NCBI RefSeq assembly: GCF_001552135.1
Contig: NZ_BCQP01000033.1
Coordinates: forward strand, 1 to 42,927
DNA: 42,927 bases
From: Actinomadura chibensis NBRC 106107
GTDB taxonomy: Bacteria; Actinomycetota; Actinomycetes; Streptosporangiales; Streptosporangiaceae
Direction: 5' to 3'
In this document: piece by piece, positions 7,953 to 16,993 of the stretch
How positions within the stretch are numbered: the stretch's first letter is position 1
How the letters are laid out: every line of letters starts with the position of its first letter
Program-made: the position numbers and the translations under genes
Notes under the pieces: model-generated
The model's input: only the letters and a program-made list of their open reading frames with translations
What the model was told of the DNA's origin: nothing
Database searches by the model: none

Positions 7953-9263
7953 CTACCGGGCCGCCTTCTTCGCCTCCTCGACGGACTTGGCCCAGGCGTC
8001 CGCGGGCTTGCGCCGCCCCTGCCCGACGGAGATCAGGACGTTCTCCACCGCCGCCCGCACGTCCTCGTTCTTCGGCCCGAGGTGCACCGGCTTCACCGCG
8101 GACACGAGCTGCCCGAAGATCTGGCCGATCGGCGCGTCGTTGAAGTAGGCGCTCTTCGCCCCGGCGACCGCCGGGTCCTGCGCGGCCTGCGGCGAGGACG
8201 GGAAGACGTTCTTCTCCTTGAACGCGCCCACCTGCCCCTCGGGCGAGGTCAGGAACTGGGCCAGCGCGGCGGCGGCCTTGGCGTGCTTCGTCTGCTTCGG
8301 GACGGCGAGCCACGACCCGCCCCAGTACCCGGACCCGCCGGGCGTGGTCGCCACGTCCCACTTGCCCTTGCCGTAGGACCCGGAGAAGTCCTCGATGCCG
8401 CCGAGCATCCAGGACGGGCACGGCACGGTGGCGAACGAGTCCCGCTTGAGGGCGGTCTGCCACGGCGGGGTGAAGACCGACATGTCGGCGGTGAGCTTGC
8501 CCTGCTCGAACTTCAGGGCCGTGTCGAACGCCTGCTTCACGGCCGGGTTGGTGTCGTAGACGAGGGTGTCGTCCTTGTCGAAGAAGCTGTGGCCTGGACC
8601 GTTCCCGGCGTTCTGCAGGACGGTCGCGCGGAACACGGCGGTGGGGCCGTCCAGCCACTTGGTGCCGGGCACCTTGCTCTCGAACTTCTGGCCGGTGGCG
8701 AGGAACGCGTCCCACGTCGGCCAGAGCTTGCCGACCTCGTCGCGGCCGGTCGGCAGGCCCGCCTTCTTGAACAGGTCGGTGCGGTAGCACATGGCGAGCG
8801 GGCCGACGTCGGTGCCGAGCCCGACGAGCTGCTTGCCGTCCGGGCTGACGCCCATCTGCCACTTCCACGGCAGGAAGTTCTTCTCCAGCGCCCGGCCGCC
8901 GTAGTCGAACAGGTTGAGGAACTTCGCGCGCTGCTGCATGTAGAGGGGGAGGATGCCCTCCTCCAGCATGACGACGTCGCCCGCGCCGCTGCCGGTGGCC
9001 ATCCACTGCTGGATGCGGGGCTTGTACTCGTCCAGGCTGGAGACCTTGCGCTGCTTGATCCTGACGTTGGGATGGGACTGCTCGTACTGCTTGTAGAGCG
9101 CGTCGTAGCCGGGCTCGCCGAAGACGTCGACGGTGAGCTCGACCGGCCCGGACTCGGCGCCGCCCTCGCCGCCCTTGTCGTCGCCGCCGCAGGCGACGGC
9201 GAGGGCGCCGACGAGCACGGCCGCCATCGCCGTGCCCAGCCCGCGCCGCATGATGGCCCTCAT
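7953..9263 (-). CDS. cebE: Cello-oligosaccharide-binding lipoprotein CebE-like
   Basis: A 436-residue extracellular solute-binding protein of family 1 (MalE/CebE type). The signal sequence ends in the lipobox LAVAC with Cys25 as lipidation site, followed by a Gly/Asp/Glu-rich tether. Further landmarks: LTVDVFGEPGYDALYKQYEQ.HPNV, DVVMLEEG, a Trp-rich ligand face (WKWQ, WPTWDAFL, WGGSWLAVP). Start ATG 9263 is preceded by GAGAGGGG. It is the first gene of the operon behind the TTGACA promoter and the CebR-type operator. It should capture cellobiose and cellotriose outside the membrane; the ligand is inferred from the operator and bglC, not from the binding residues. Confidence 0.9.
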   Translation of the reverse strand: MRAIMRRGLGTAMAAVLVGALAVACGGDDKGGEGGAESGPVELTVDVFGEPGYDALYKQYEQSHPNVRIKQRKVSSLDEYKPRIQQWMATGSGAGDVVMLEEGILPLYMQQRAKFLNLFDYGGRALEKNFLPWKWQMGVSPDGKQLVGLGTDVGPLAMCYRTDLFKKAGLPTGRDEVGKLWPTWDAFLATGQKFESKVPGTKWLDGPTAVFRATVLQNAGNGPGHSFFDKDDTLVYDTNPAVKQAFDTALKFEQGKLTADMSVFTPPWQTALKRDSFATVPCPSWMLGGIEDFSGSYGKGKWDVATTPGGSGYWGGSWLAVPKQTKHAKAAAALAQFLTSPEGQVGAFKEKNVFPSSPQAAQDPAVAGAKSAYFNDAPIGQIFGQLVSAVKPVHLGPKNEDVRAAVENVLISVGQGRRKPADAWAKSVEEAKKAAR

Positions 9264-9296
9264 CGCGGACCCCTCTCAGGTTGTGACTACCGGTGG

Positions 9297-9310
9297 TGGG
9301 AGCGCTCCCA
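9297..9310. promoter_or_regulatory. CebR/CelR operator
   Basis: TGGGAGCGCTCCCA, a perfect 14-bp palindrome identical to the operator described for CelR of Thermobifida fusca and CebR of Streptomyces. It begins 3 bp downstream of the proposed -10 box of the cebE promoter, about where the transcript should start, so binding would block initiation. Confidence 0.92.
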
Positions 9311-9313
9311 CGG

Positions 9314-9343
9314 ATAAAAGACCGTGACCGGGTGTGCTGTCAA
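9314..9343 (-). promoter_or_regulatory. cebE operon promoter
   Basis: On the minus strand, a perfect -35 TTGACA (9338-9343) and a -10 TTTTAT (9314-9319) separated by 18 bp. The operator follows directly, and the leader to the cebE ATG is about 45 nt. The hexamers are seen; activity is inferred. Confidence 0.7.
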
Positions 9344-9380
9344 TGTGCCGAAATGAAACCGTTACCTGGCGGTCACCCGG

Positions 9381-11018
<1,638 letters not shown>

Positions 11019-11189
11019 GAACGTCCTTCCGCTGGAGGGGCCTGCTCGCCGGGGGCCGCGACGAGGACGAACGCGCATCGAGCACAGGATAGGGAACACG
11101 CCCGCCCAGTCGCCGTGGACGATCGCCGTGCGTTCGCGGGCCCCGGTTATCGAGTCGACACGCCGGACGCGCTGCGCCAGGCTGCCCGC

Positions 11190-11891
11190 GTGACGATCTC
11201 CGACGACGAGGACGCGCTCGGCCTCGTCCGCGACCACACGATCCTGTCGGTGGTGGCCGGGTCGCGCGCCTACGGCCTCGCGACGCGGGCCAGCGACGTC
11301 GACCGGCGCGGCGTCTACGCCGCGCCCGCGCCGCTGTTCTGGCGGTTCGCCAAGCCGCCGACGCACGTGGACGGCCCGCTGCCCGAGCAGTTCTCCTGGG
11401 AGCTGGAGCGGTTCTGCGAACTGGCGCTCGCGGCGAACCCGACCGTCCTTGAGTGCCTGTGGTCGCCGCTGGTCGAGAAGGCCACCCCGGCGGGCGAGGA
11501 GCTGCTGGCCGTCCGCGGGGCGTTCCTGTCGCGCCGCGCGCACCGCACGTTCCTCCGCTACGCCGACGCGCAGTTCCGCAAGCTGGACGGCGACCTGCGC
11601 AACGGCGGCGCGCCGCGCTGGAAGCACGTCATGCACACGCTGCGGCTGCTGGAGTGCGGGCTGCACCTCGTCCGGCACGGCGAGCCGCGCGTGGACGTCG
11701 GCGACCAGCGCGACCGGCTGCTCGCCGTGCGGCGCGGCGAGGTCGGCTGGGACGAGATCGCCGCCTGGCGCGCCGCCCTCACCGCCGCCGTGGACGAGGC
11801 GCTCGACCGCAGCCCGCTGCCCGCCGAGCCCGACCGCGCGGCGGTCGAGGACCTGCTGATCTCCATCCGACGAAGGAGCGTGGCCCGGTGA
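11190..11891 (+). CDS. Nucleotidyltransferase, DNA polymerase beta superfamily (YcgL/COG3541 type)
   Basis: A 233-residue protein. The N-terminal minimal nucleotidyltransferase motif is GSRAYGLATRASDVDRRGVY, that is G-S followed by the metal-binding D-V-D. A helical domain follows (QFSWELERFCELALAANPTVLECLW, then RKLDGDLRNG..RWKHVMHTLRLLECG) and a C-terminal helix bundle (DEALDRSPLPAEPDRAAVEDLLI). This is the layout of the YcgL-like family (COG3541), whose substrate is unknown. GTG 11190 is chosen because it starts just before the conserved region; its ribosome site is weak. It overlaps the next gene by four bases (GTGA). Confidence 0.72.
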   Translation: MTISDDEDALGLVRDHTILSVVAGSRAYGLATRASDVDRRGVYAAPAPLFWRFAKPPTHVDGPLPEQFSWELERFCELALAANPTVLECLWSPLVEKATPAGEELLAVRGAFLSRRAHRTFLRYADAQFRKLDGDLRNGGAPRWKHVMHTLRLLECGLHLVRHGEPRVDVGDQRDRLLAVRRGEVGWDEIAAWRAALTAAVDEALDRSPLPAEPDRAAVEDLLISIRRRSVAR

Positions 11892-12178
11892 ACGCGCTGC
11901 TGACGGGGATCCATCTGATGCGGACGGGCGAGGTCGAGGCCGATCTGACGCGCCTCGCCGGGGACGGCCCGTCCTACCTGGCCGAGCTGATCGAGGCGAA
12001 GCGGGGCGCCGAGCACGGCGCGCTGCCCGCGGACGCGCCGGGCGCGTCCCGGATCGAGGCGGACGTGGCCGCCCTCACCGCCCGGCTTGAGGCCGAGCGG
12101 GAGCGCTCTGAGTTGCCGGAACTCCCGTCGAATCGGCGAGCCGTCCACGATTTGGTGGTGACCGCCCGGCTGCGCTGA
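11888..12178 (+). CDS. Half-length relative of the nucleotidyltransferase C-terminal domain
   Basis: A 96-residue protein starting at a GTG that overlaps the upstream stop. It resembles the last ~90 residues of the gene before it: both have a leucine-rich helix (GIHLMRTGEV here, LRLLECGLHL there), a YLAELIEAKRGAE segment matching DRLLAVRRGEV, and an ending DVAALTARLEAERERSELP.LPSNRRAVHDLVV matching the LTAAVDEALDRSPLP.EPDRAAVEDLLI ending. The catalytic N-terminal half (GS...DVD) is missing. It may be a truncated duplicate or a non-catalytic partner subunit. Coding bias and coupling suggest it is expressed. Confidence 0.6.
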   Translation: MNALLTGIHLMRTGEVEADLTRLAGDGPSYLAELIEAKRGAEHGALPADAPGASRIEADVAALTARLEAERERSELPELPSNRRAVHDLVVTARLR

Positions 12179-12289
12179 ACCCTGGGGCGCCTCCCCTCCG
12201 TGCCACCGGACATACGAACCGTTCGAACGCAACCGCCCGGTGCGTCCGCCACGTACCAGGGACGACTGCGGAGCCGAGGAAGGGGAGCG

Positions 12290-12952
12290 ATGCGCGATCA
12301 GGGCATCGACCGAAACGACATCGCGGAGGCGGATCTGCGGACCCGCCGGGGCGTGTTCCGCGCCGTCGCGTTCCGGGACCCGGTCGACGGGCACGAGCAC
12401 ATGGCGCTCGTGCGCGGCGACGTCCGGGGGCGGGAGGACGTGCTCGTCCGGACGCACTCCGAATGCATGACCGGCGACATCTTCGCCGCCACGCGCTGCG
12501 AGTGCGGGGACCAGCTCGGCGCGGCGCTGGACGCCGTCGTCCGCGAGGGCGCCGGTGTCCTCGTCTACCTGCGCGGCCACGAGGGGCGGGGGATCGGCCT
12601 CGTGGCGAAGGTCCGCACGCACATCCTGCAGGACGACCAGGGCCTCGACACCGTCGACTCGGCCACCGCGATCGGGCTGCCGGTGGACGTCCGCGACTAC
12701 GGCCCGGCGGCCCGCGTGCTGCGCCACCTCGGGGTCCGGTCGGTGCGGCTGATGTCGAACAACCCGGACAAGGTCAGCGCCCTGGAGGCGTACGGGGTGC
12801 GGGTGTCGTCCCGCGTCCCGCTGCTCGTGCCGGTCAGCGCGGACAACGTCCGGTACCTGACGGCGAAGCGCGACCGGCTGGGGCACGACCTGCCGCAGCT
12901 CGACGGCCCGGTCCGGCTCGGCGAGGCGCCGGTGAGCGAGGTGCGCGGATGA
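12290..12952 (+). CDS. ribA: GTP cyclohydrolase II family protein (RibA variant, His in place of catalytic Tyr)
   Basis: A 220-residue protein; ATG 12290 follows GGAAGGGGAG. RibA proteins open the imidazole ring of GTP. The zinc ligands Cys59, Cys70 and Cys72 (HSECMTGDIFAATRCECG) match E. coli C54/C65/C67, and GHEGRGIG, the NNPDK loop, and Arg135 (equivalent of catalytic Arg128) are kept. However, the residue aligned with E. coli Tyr105 (KIRAY) is His111 (KVRTH). In S. coelicolor SCO6655 this position is also not Tyr, and that enzyme stops at the formylated pyrimidine. The genes that follow are not riboflavin genes. I infer that this is the first step of the downstream pathway, not a general riboflavin enzyme. 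A CGTTCGAACG palindrome at 12220-12229 upstream may be an operator. Confidence 0.85.
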   Translation: MRDQGIDRNDIAEADLRTRRGVFRAVAFRDPVDGHEHMALVRGDVRGREDVLVRTHSECMTGDIFAATRCECGDQLGAALDAVVREGAGVLVYLRGHEGRGIGLVAKVRTHILQDDQGLDTVDSATAIGLPVDVRDYGPAARVLRHLGVRSVRLMSNNPDKVSALEAYGVRVSSRVPLLVPVSADNVRYLTAKRDRLGHDLPQLDGPVRLGEAPVSEVRG

Positions 12953-13752
12953 CCCGGCCCGCGACCCTGCCGCTGCCGCTGGCGCCGCCGGTGCCGCGCC
13001 GCCTTCCCCGGCCGGGACGGGCGGGCGAGCTGGCCGCCGCGGCGGCGGCCGAGGCCGGGCTGGCGGCGGCGGTCCGCCCCGGCCTCGCGGGCCTGGTCGT
13101 CGGCGCCGTGTACGCGCTGGCGTCCTGGGCGGTCCTCAGCGCGGCGTTCCGCGCCCGCGCGGCCCTCGGCCCGGCCGACCACGTGACGCTGGCCAGGGTC
13201 GTCCTCACCGGGGGTGTCGCGGCGCTGGTCGCGGGGCATCTCCTCGGCGGCGGGCACACCTGGACGCTGGTCGCGGTCGCGTCCGCCGCGCTCGTCCTGG
13301 ACGGGGTGGACGGCCGGGTCGCCCGCCGCACCGGGACGGCGTCCCGGCTCGGCGCGCGGTTCGACATGGAGACCGACGCGTTCCTCGTCCTCGTGCTGAG
13401 CCTGGAGGTCGCGTGGACGGTCGGGTGGTGGGTGCTCGCGATCGGCGCGATGCGGTACGCGTTCGGCGCGGCGGCCTTCGCGGCGCCGTGGCTGCGCGCG
13501 GACCTGCCGCCGAGCGTGGCGCGCAAGGCCGTCGCGGTGGTGCAGGGGGTGACGCTGGTCGTGGCGGCGGCGGGCGTCGTCCCGTACCCGGCGGCGCTGG
13601 TCGCGGCGGCGCTCGCGCTGCTGCTGTGGTCGTTCGGACGCGACGTCGTATGGCTGTTCGTCCGCCGGGAGCGGCGGGACGGCCGGGGGAACCGGGGGAG
13701 GAGCACGGATGGAGCGCGAGGCCCGCGCCTTCTGGATCCGGTCGCCAGGTGA
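12949..13752 (+). CDS. CDP-alcohol phosphatidyltransferase family membrane protein
   Basis: A 267-residue membrane enzyme coupled to ribA by an ATGA overlap. The signature is complete: Asp121-Gly, Ala125-Arg126, Gly135, Asp139, Asp143 (DGxxAR, 8 residues, GxxxDxxxD), which binds CDP and two metal ions. The preceding DHVTLARVVLTGGVAALVAG segment is the usual first helix. About six membrane segments are expected, with an Ala/Pro-rich cytoplasmic N-terminus of about 40 residues. Family members move a phospho-alcohol from a CDP-linked donor to an alcohol such as glycerol phosphate or inositol phosphate. The substrate here is unknown. Its place inside a GTP-derived pathway suggests attachment of a product to a lipid, which is inference. 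The 3' end overlaps the next gene by 44 bp. Confidence 0.82.
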   Translation: MTRPATLPLPLAPPVPRRLPRPGRAGELAAAAAAEAGLAAAVRPGLAGLVVGAVYALASWAVLSAAFRARAALGPADHVTLARVVLTGGVAALVAGHLLGGGHTWTLVAVASAALVLDGVDGRVARRTGTASRLGARFDMETDAFLVLVLSLEVAWTVGWWVLAIGAMRYAFGAAAFAAPWLRADLPPSVARKAVAVVQGVTLVVAAAGVVPYPAALVAAALALLLWSFGRDVVWLFVRRERRDGRGNRGRSTDGARGPRLLDPVAR

Positions 13753-14680
13753 GGGCGAGGTCCGCGACGTCGCCCTGCCCGCGCCGGGACCCGGCGACGT
13801 GCTGGTCAGGACGCTGTTCTCCGGCGTCAGCCGGGGCACGGAGGCGATCGTGTTCCGCGGCGGCGTCCCGCCGAGCCAGCACGCGATCATGCGGGCGCCC
13901 TTCCAGGAGGGCGAGTTCCCCGGCCCGGTCAAGTACGGCTACCTGAACGTCGGCGCGGTCGAGCACGGCCCGCCGGACCTCCTCGGCCGCACGGTGTTCT
14001 GCCTCTACCCGCACCAGACCCGGTACGTCGTCCCGGCGGGCGCGGTCACGCCCGTCCCGGACGGGGTGCCGCCCGAGCGCGCCGTCCTCGCCGGGACGGT
14101 CGAGACCGCCGTCAACGCCCTGTGGGACGCCGCGCCGCTGGTAGGCGACCGCATCGCGGTCGTCGGCGGCGGGATGGTGGGGTGCTCGGTCGCCGGGGTC
14201 CTCGCCGGGTTCCCGGGGTGCCGGGTGCAGCTCGTCGACACCGACCCGTCCCGCGCGGATGTCGCCCGCGCGTTCGGCGTCGGCTTCGCCCGCCCCGAGG
14301 ACGCCGAAGAAGGCTGCGACATCGTGATCCACGCGAGCGCCACCGAGGCGGGGCTCGCGCGGTCGCTGGAACTGCTCGCCCCGGACGGCGAGGTCGTCGA
14401 GCTGAGCTGGTACGGCGACCGGCGGGTCGCCGTGCCGCTGGGGGAGTTCTTCCACTCGCGGCGGCTGACCGTGCGGAGCAGCCAGGTCGGCGCGGTGGCC
14501 CCGGCCCGGCGGTCCCGGCGGACGTTCGCCGACCGGCTGGCGGTCGCGCTGGGCCTGCTCGCCGATCCGGCGTTCGACGCGCTGATCACGGGGGAGAGCG
14601 GCTTCGCCGACCTGCCCCGGGTCATGCCGCGTCTCGCGTCCGGTGAACTTCCCGCGCTCTGCCACCGAATCACCTATTGA
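13709..14680 (+). CDS. MDR-superfamily (zinc-type alcohol dehydrogenase-like) oxidoreductase
   Basis: A 323-residue medium-chain dehydrogenase-like protein. ATG 13709 follows GGGGAGGAG and lies inside the 3' end of the phosphatidyltransferase gene. The N-terminal GroES-like part (PGPGDVLVRTLFSGVSRGTEAIVFRG) and the Rossmann part (IAVVGGGMVGCSVAG) are clear. The usual catalytic zinc ligands (Cys..GHE) are not visible; SGVSRGTE and GYLNVGAVEHG are like the BchC/threonine-dehydrogenase-like branch. It probably oxidises or reduces a sugar or side-chain hydroxyl with NAD(P). Substrate unknown. The gap to the next gene is only 26 bp. Confidence 0.8.
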   Translation: MEREARAFWIRSPGEGEVRDVALPAPGPGDVLVRTLFSGVSRGTEAIVFRGGVPPSQHAIMRAPFQEGEFPGPVKYGYLNVGAVEHGPPDLLGRTVFCLYPHQTRYVVPAGAVTPVPDGVPPERAVLAGTVETAVNALWDAAPLVGDRIAVVGGGMVGCSVAGVLAGFPGCRVQLVDTDPSRADVARAFGVGFARPEDAEEGCDIVIHASATEAGLARSLELLAPDGEVVELSWYGDRRVAVPLGEFFHSRRLTVRSSQVGAVAPARRSRRTFADRLAVALGLLADPAFDALITGESGFADLPRVMPRLASGELPALCHRITY

Positions 14681-14706
14681 GACCCCGACCGACTGGAGTT
14701 GGCACG

Positions 14707-15111
14707 TTGTTCGCGATCACCGTCCGGGACCACATCATGATCGCCCACAGTTTCCAGGGTGAGGTGTTCGGGCCCGCGCAGCGGCTCCACGGCGCCACCT
14801 TCGTGGTGGACGCGACGTTCCGCCGCGCCGAACTCGACCCGGACGGCATCGTCGTCGACATCGGCCTCGCCACCCGCGAGCTGGGCGAGGTGCTGGGCGC
14901 CCTCAACTACCGCAACCTCGACGACGAGCCGGAGTTCGCGGGGGTCAACACCTCGACCGAGTTCCTCGCCAAGGTCGTCGCCGACCGGCTCGCCGACCGG
15001 GTGAACGCGGGGGCGCTGGGCGAGCACGCGCGCGGCCTGTCCGGCATCGCCGTCACACTGCGCGAGTCCCACGTCGCGTGGGCCACCTACGAGCGGGACC
15101 TGGCGCCATGA
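14707..15111 (+). CDS. PTPS/QueD-fold protein lacking zinc and catalytic residues (SCO6650-like)
   Basis: A 134-residue T-fold protein. I choose TTG 14707 because GGAGTT precedes it and homologues begin with an equivalent Met before FAITVRDH. Compared with E. coli QueD, the zinc/catalytic motif CGRLHGH reads AQRLHGA: catalytic Cys27 is Ala and zinc ligand His33 is Ala. The LDH of the catalytic Asp-His pair reads LNY. First zinc His (IAHSF) and the pterin-anchoring Glu (TLRES) remain. The S. coelicolor homologue SCO6650 was reported to lack the zinc and the catalytic triad, to have no PTPS activity, and yet to keep a pterin-type binding pocket. The protein may bind or isomerise a pterin- or pyrimidine-like intermediate. 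Its stop overlaps the next start. Confidence 0.85.
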   Translation: MFAITVRDHIMIAHSFQGEVFGPAQRLHGATFVVDATFRRAELDPDGIVVDIGLATRELGEVLGALNYRNLDDEPEFAGVNTSTEFLAKVVADRLADRVNAGALGEHARGLSGIAVTLRESHVAWATYERDLAP

Positions 15112-16178
15112 ACACGGAGGTGTGCGTGGTCGTCCCGGCCGACATCGACGACGCGGCCGCGCCGAGCGGCGGCAACCGCTACGACCGGCGGCTGTGCGAG
15201 GCGCTCGCCGCGTCCGGGCGTCCCCTCCGGGAACTGGCCGCGCCCGGCGGGTGGCCGCGGCCCGACGAGCGGGCCCGCGCGGGGCTGGCCCGGATGCTCG
15301 GCGCGCTGCCCGACGGCTCCGTCGTCCTGCTGGACGGACTCGTCGCGTGCGGCGTCCCGGAGATCGTCGTGCCGGAGGCGGCGCGGCTGCGGCTCGCGGT
15401 CCTCGTCCACCTGCCGCTCGCGGACGAGCCCGGCCAGGACGACCTCAACGCGGGCGAGCGCGAGGTGCTGGAGGCGGCCGGGGCCGTCGTCGCGACCAGC
15501 CCCTGGGCCCGCGACCATTTGATCGCCCACCACGGGCTCGAACCGTCGCGCGTCCACGCCGTCCCGCCGGGGACGGACCCGGCGCCGCTCGCCACCGGCA
15601 CGGACGGGGCGACCGGGCTGCTGTGCGTCGCGTCGGTGACGCCGCGCAAGGGGCACGACGTCCTCGTCGAGGCGCTCTCCGGCCTCGCGCACCTGCCGTG
15701 GCGGTGCGAGTGCGCCGGTCCGCTGCGCCGCGACCCCGACCACGTGGCGCGGCTGCGGCAGCGGATCGCCCGGCACCGGCTGGACGAGCGCGTCGTGCTG
15801 GCCGGGCCGCTCACCGGCAAGCGGCTGGACGACGCCTACGCCGCCGCCGACCTGGTCGTCCTCGCGTCCCGGGCCGAGACGTACGGGATGGTCGTGACCG
15901 AGGCGCTCGCGCGCGGGATCCCGGTCGTGGCCACGTCGGTGGACGCCGTCCCCGACACGCTCGGCTTCGACGCGTCCGGCGGCGTGCCGGGGCTGCTCGT
16001 CCCGCCGGACGACCCGGCCGCGCTCGCCGGGGCGCTGCGCCGCTGGCTCGTCGAGCCCGCCACCCGGACCCGGCTGCGCGCGTCGGCGCGGCTCCGCCGC
16101 ACCGCCCTGCCCGGCTGGGACGATACGGCCCGCCGCATGTCAGCCGTCCTTTCCAGACTTCGCCGGGAGACCCGATGA
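15108..16178 (+). CDS. GT4-family glycosyltransferase (GT-B fold)
   Basis: A 356-residue glycosyltransferase starting at ATG 15108, overlapping the upstream stop (ATGA). The C-terminal donor domain has the GT4 hallmarks: AVPPGTDP, LCVASVTPRKGHDVLVEAL, VLAGPL.GKRLDDAYAAADLVVLASRAE, and the E-x7-E pair in AETYGMVVTEALARGIPVVAT. The N-terminal acceptor half begins VCVVVPADIDD.AAPSGGNRYDRRL, typical of actinomycete GT4 proteins. It is soluble or peripheral to the membrane. The acceptor may be the product of the RibA/PTPS-like steps or a lipid made by the phosphatidyltransferase; sequence cannot decide. Confidence 0.88.
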   Translation: MNTEVCVVVPADIDDAAAPSGGNRYDRRLCEALAASGRPLRELAAPGGWPRPDERARAGLARMLGALPDGSVVLLDGLVACGVPEIVVPEAARLRLAVLVHLPLADEPGQDDLNAGEREVLEAAGAVVATSPWARDHLIAHHGLEPSRVHAVPPGTDPAPLATGTDGATGLLCVASVTPRKGHDVLVEALSGLAHLPWRCECAGPLRRDPDHVARLRQRIARHRLDERVVLAGPLTGKRLDDAYAAADLVVLASRAETYGMVVTEALARGIPVVATSVDAVPDTLGFDASGGVPGLLVPPDDPAALAGALRRWLVEPATRTRLRASARLRRTALPGWDDTARRMSAVLSRLRRETR

Positions 16179-16993
16179 ACACGCCGACCGTCGACGAGCC
16201 GGGATTCGACCCCGCGTGGCTGGCGCTGCGGGAGGGGGCGGACGCGGCCGCGCGGGCGGCCGAGCTGATCGGGCCGCTGCGCGCCGCGCTGCCGCCCACC
16301 GGCCCGCTCGTCATCTGGGACCTCGGCTGCGGCACCGGCTCGCTCGGCCGCTGGCTGTCCGGGCGGCTGCGCGGGCCGCAGCACTGGGTCCTGCACGACA
16401 GCGACCCCGCCCTGCTCGAACGGGCCCGCGGCAACGTCTACACCTCCGTGGACGACCTGCCCGCCACCATCGAGACCCGCGTCGGCGACGTCGGCGCGCT
16501 GCGCGCCTCCGACCTCGTCGGCGCGTCGCTCGTCACCGCGTCCGCGCTGCTGGACGTGCTGACCGCGGACGAGGTCGAGGCCGTCGCGGCGGCCGTCGCC
16601 TGCCCGGCGCTGCTGACCCTGTCCGTCGTCGGACGCGTGTGGCTGTCGCCGTCCGACCCGCTCGACGCGGAGATCGCGGACGCGTTCGACGCCCACCAGC
16701 GCCGCGACGGTCTCCTCGGACCGGACGCCGGGACCGTCGCGGCCCGGGCGTTCGAGCGGCGCGGCGCGTCCGTCGTGACCCGGCCGAGCACGTGGCGGCT
16801 CGGTCCCGGGCAGGCCGCGCTGACCCGGGTGTGGCTGCGCGGCTGGGTCGGCGCCGCCGTGGAGCAGCGCCCCGACCTGGCCTCCGCCGCGGCCGCCTAC
16901 CTGGACCGGAGGCTCGCCGAATGCGCGTCCGGCCGCCTCACCGCCGAGGTCCACCACATCGACCTGCTCGCACTCCCCGGAGGCGCGTCGTGA
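16175..16993 (+). CDS. SAM-dependent methyltransferase
   Basis: A 272-residue class I methyltransferase coupled by ATGA to the glycosyltransferase. Motif I is WDLGCGTGSLGRWL, followed by an acidic strand end WVLHDSDPALLERA and TRVGDV at the adenine-binding position. The C-terminal part carries a Trp/Arg-rich region (PSTWRLGPGQAALTRVWLRGWV) that is not part of the core fold. No membrane segment. Methyl acceptor unknown; context suggests a small glycosylated metabolite. Confidence 0.85.
   Translation: MNTPTVDEPGFDPAWLALREGADAAARAAELIGPLRAALPPTGPLVIWDLGCGTGSLGRWLSGRLRGPQHWVLHDSDPALLERARGNVYTSVDDLPATIETRVGDVGALRASDLVGASLVTASALLDVLTADEVEAVAAAVACPALLTLSVVGRVWLSPSDPLDAEIADAFDAHQRRDGLLGPDAGTVAARAFERRGASVVTRPSTWRLGPGQAALTRVWLRGWVGAAVEQRPDLASAAAAYLDRRLAECASGRLTAEVHHIDLLALPGGAS

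Noticed and set aside
12098..12111. Second CebR-like site inside the half-length nucleotidyltransferase relative
   Set aside because: Three mismatches to the 14-bp operator, within coding sequence and away from any promoter.
12215..12229. LexA/SOS-like box before ribA (CGAAC...GTTCG)
   Set aside because: The half-sites are adjacent with no 4-bp spacer as in CGAACATATGTTCG, so LexA could not bind in the normal way; kept only as a possible other operator.
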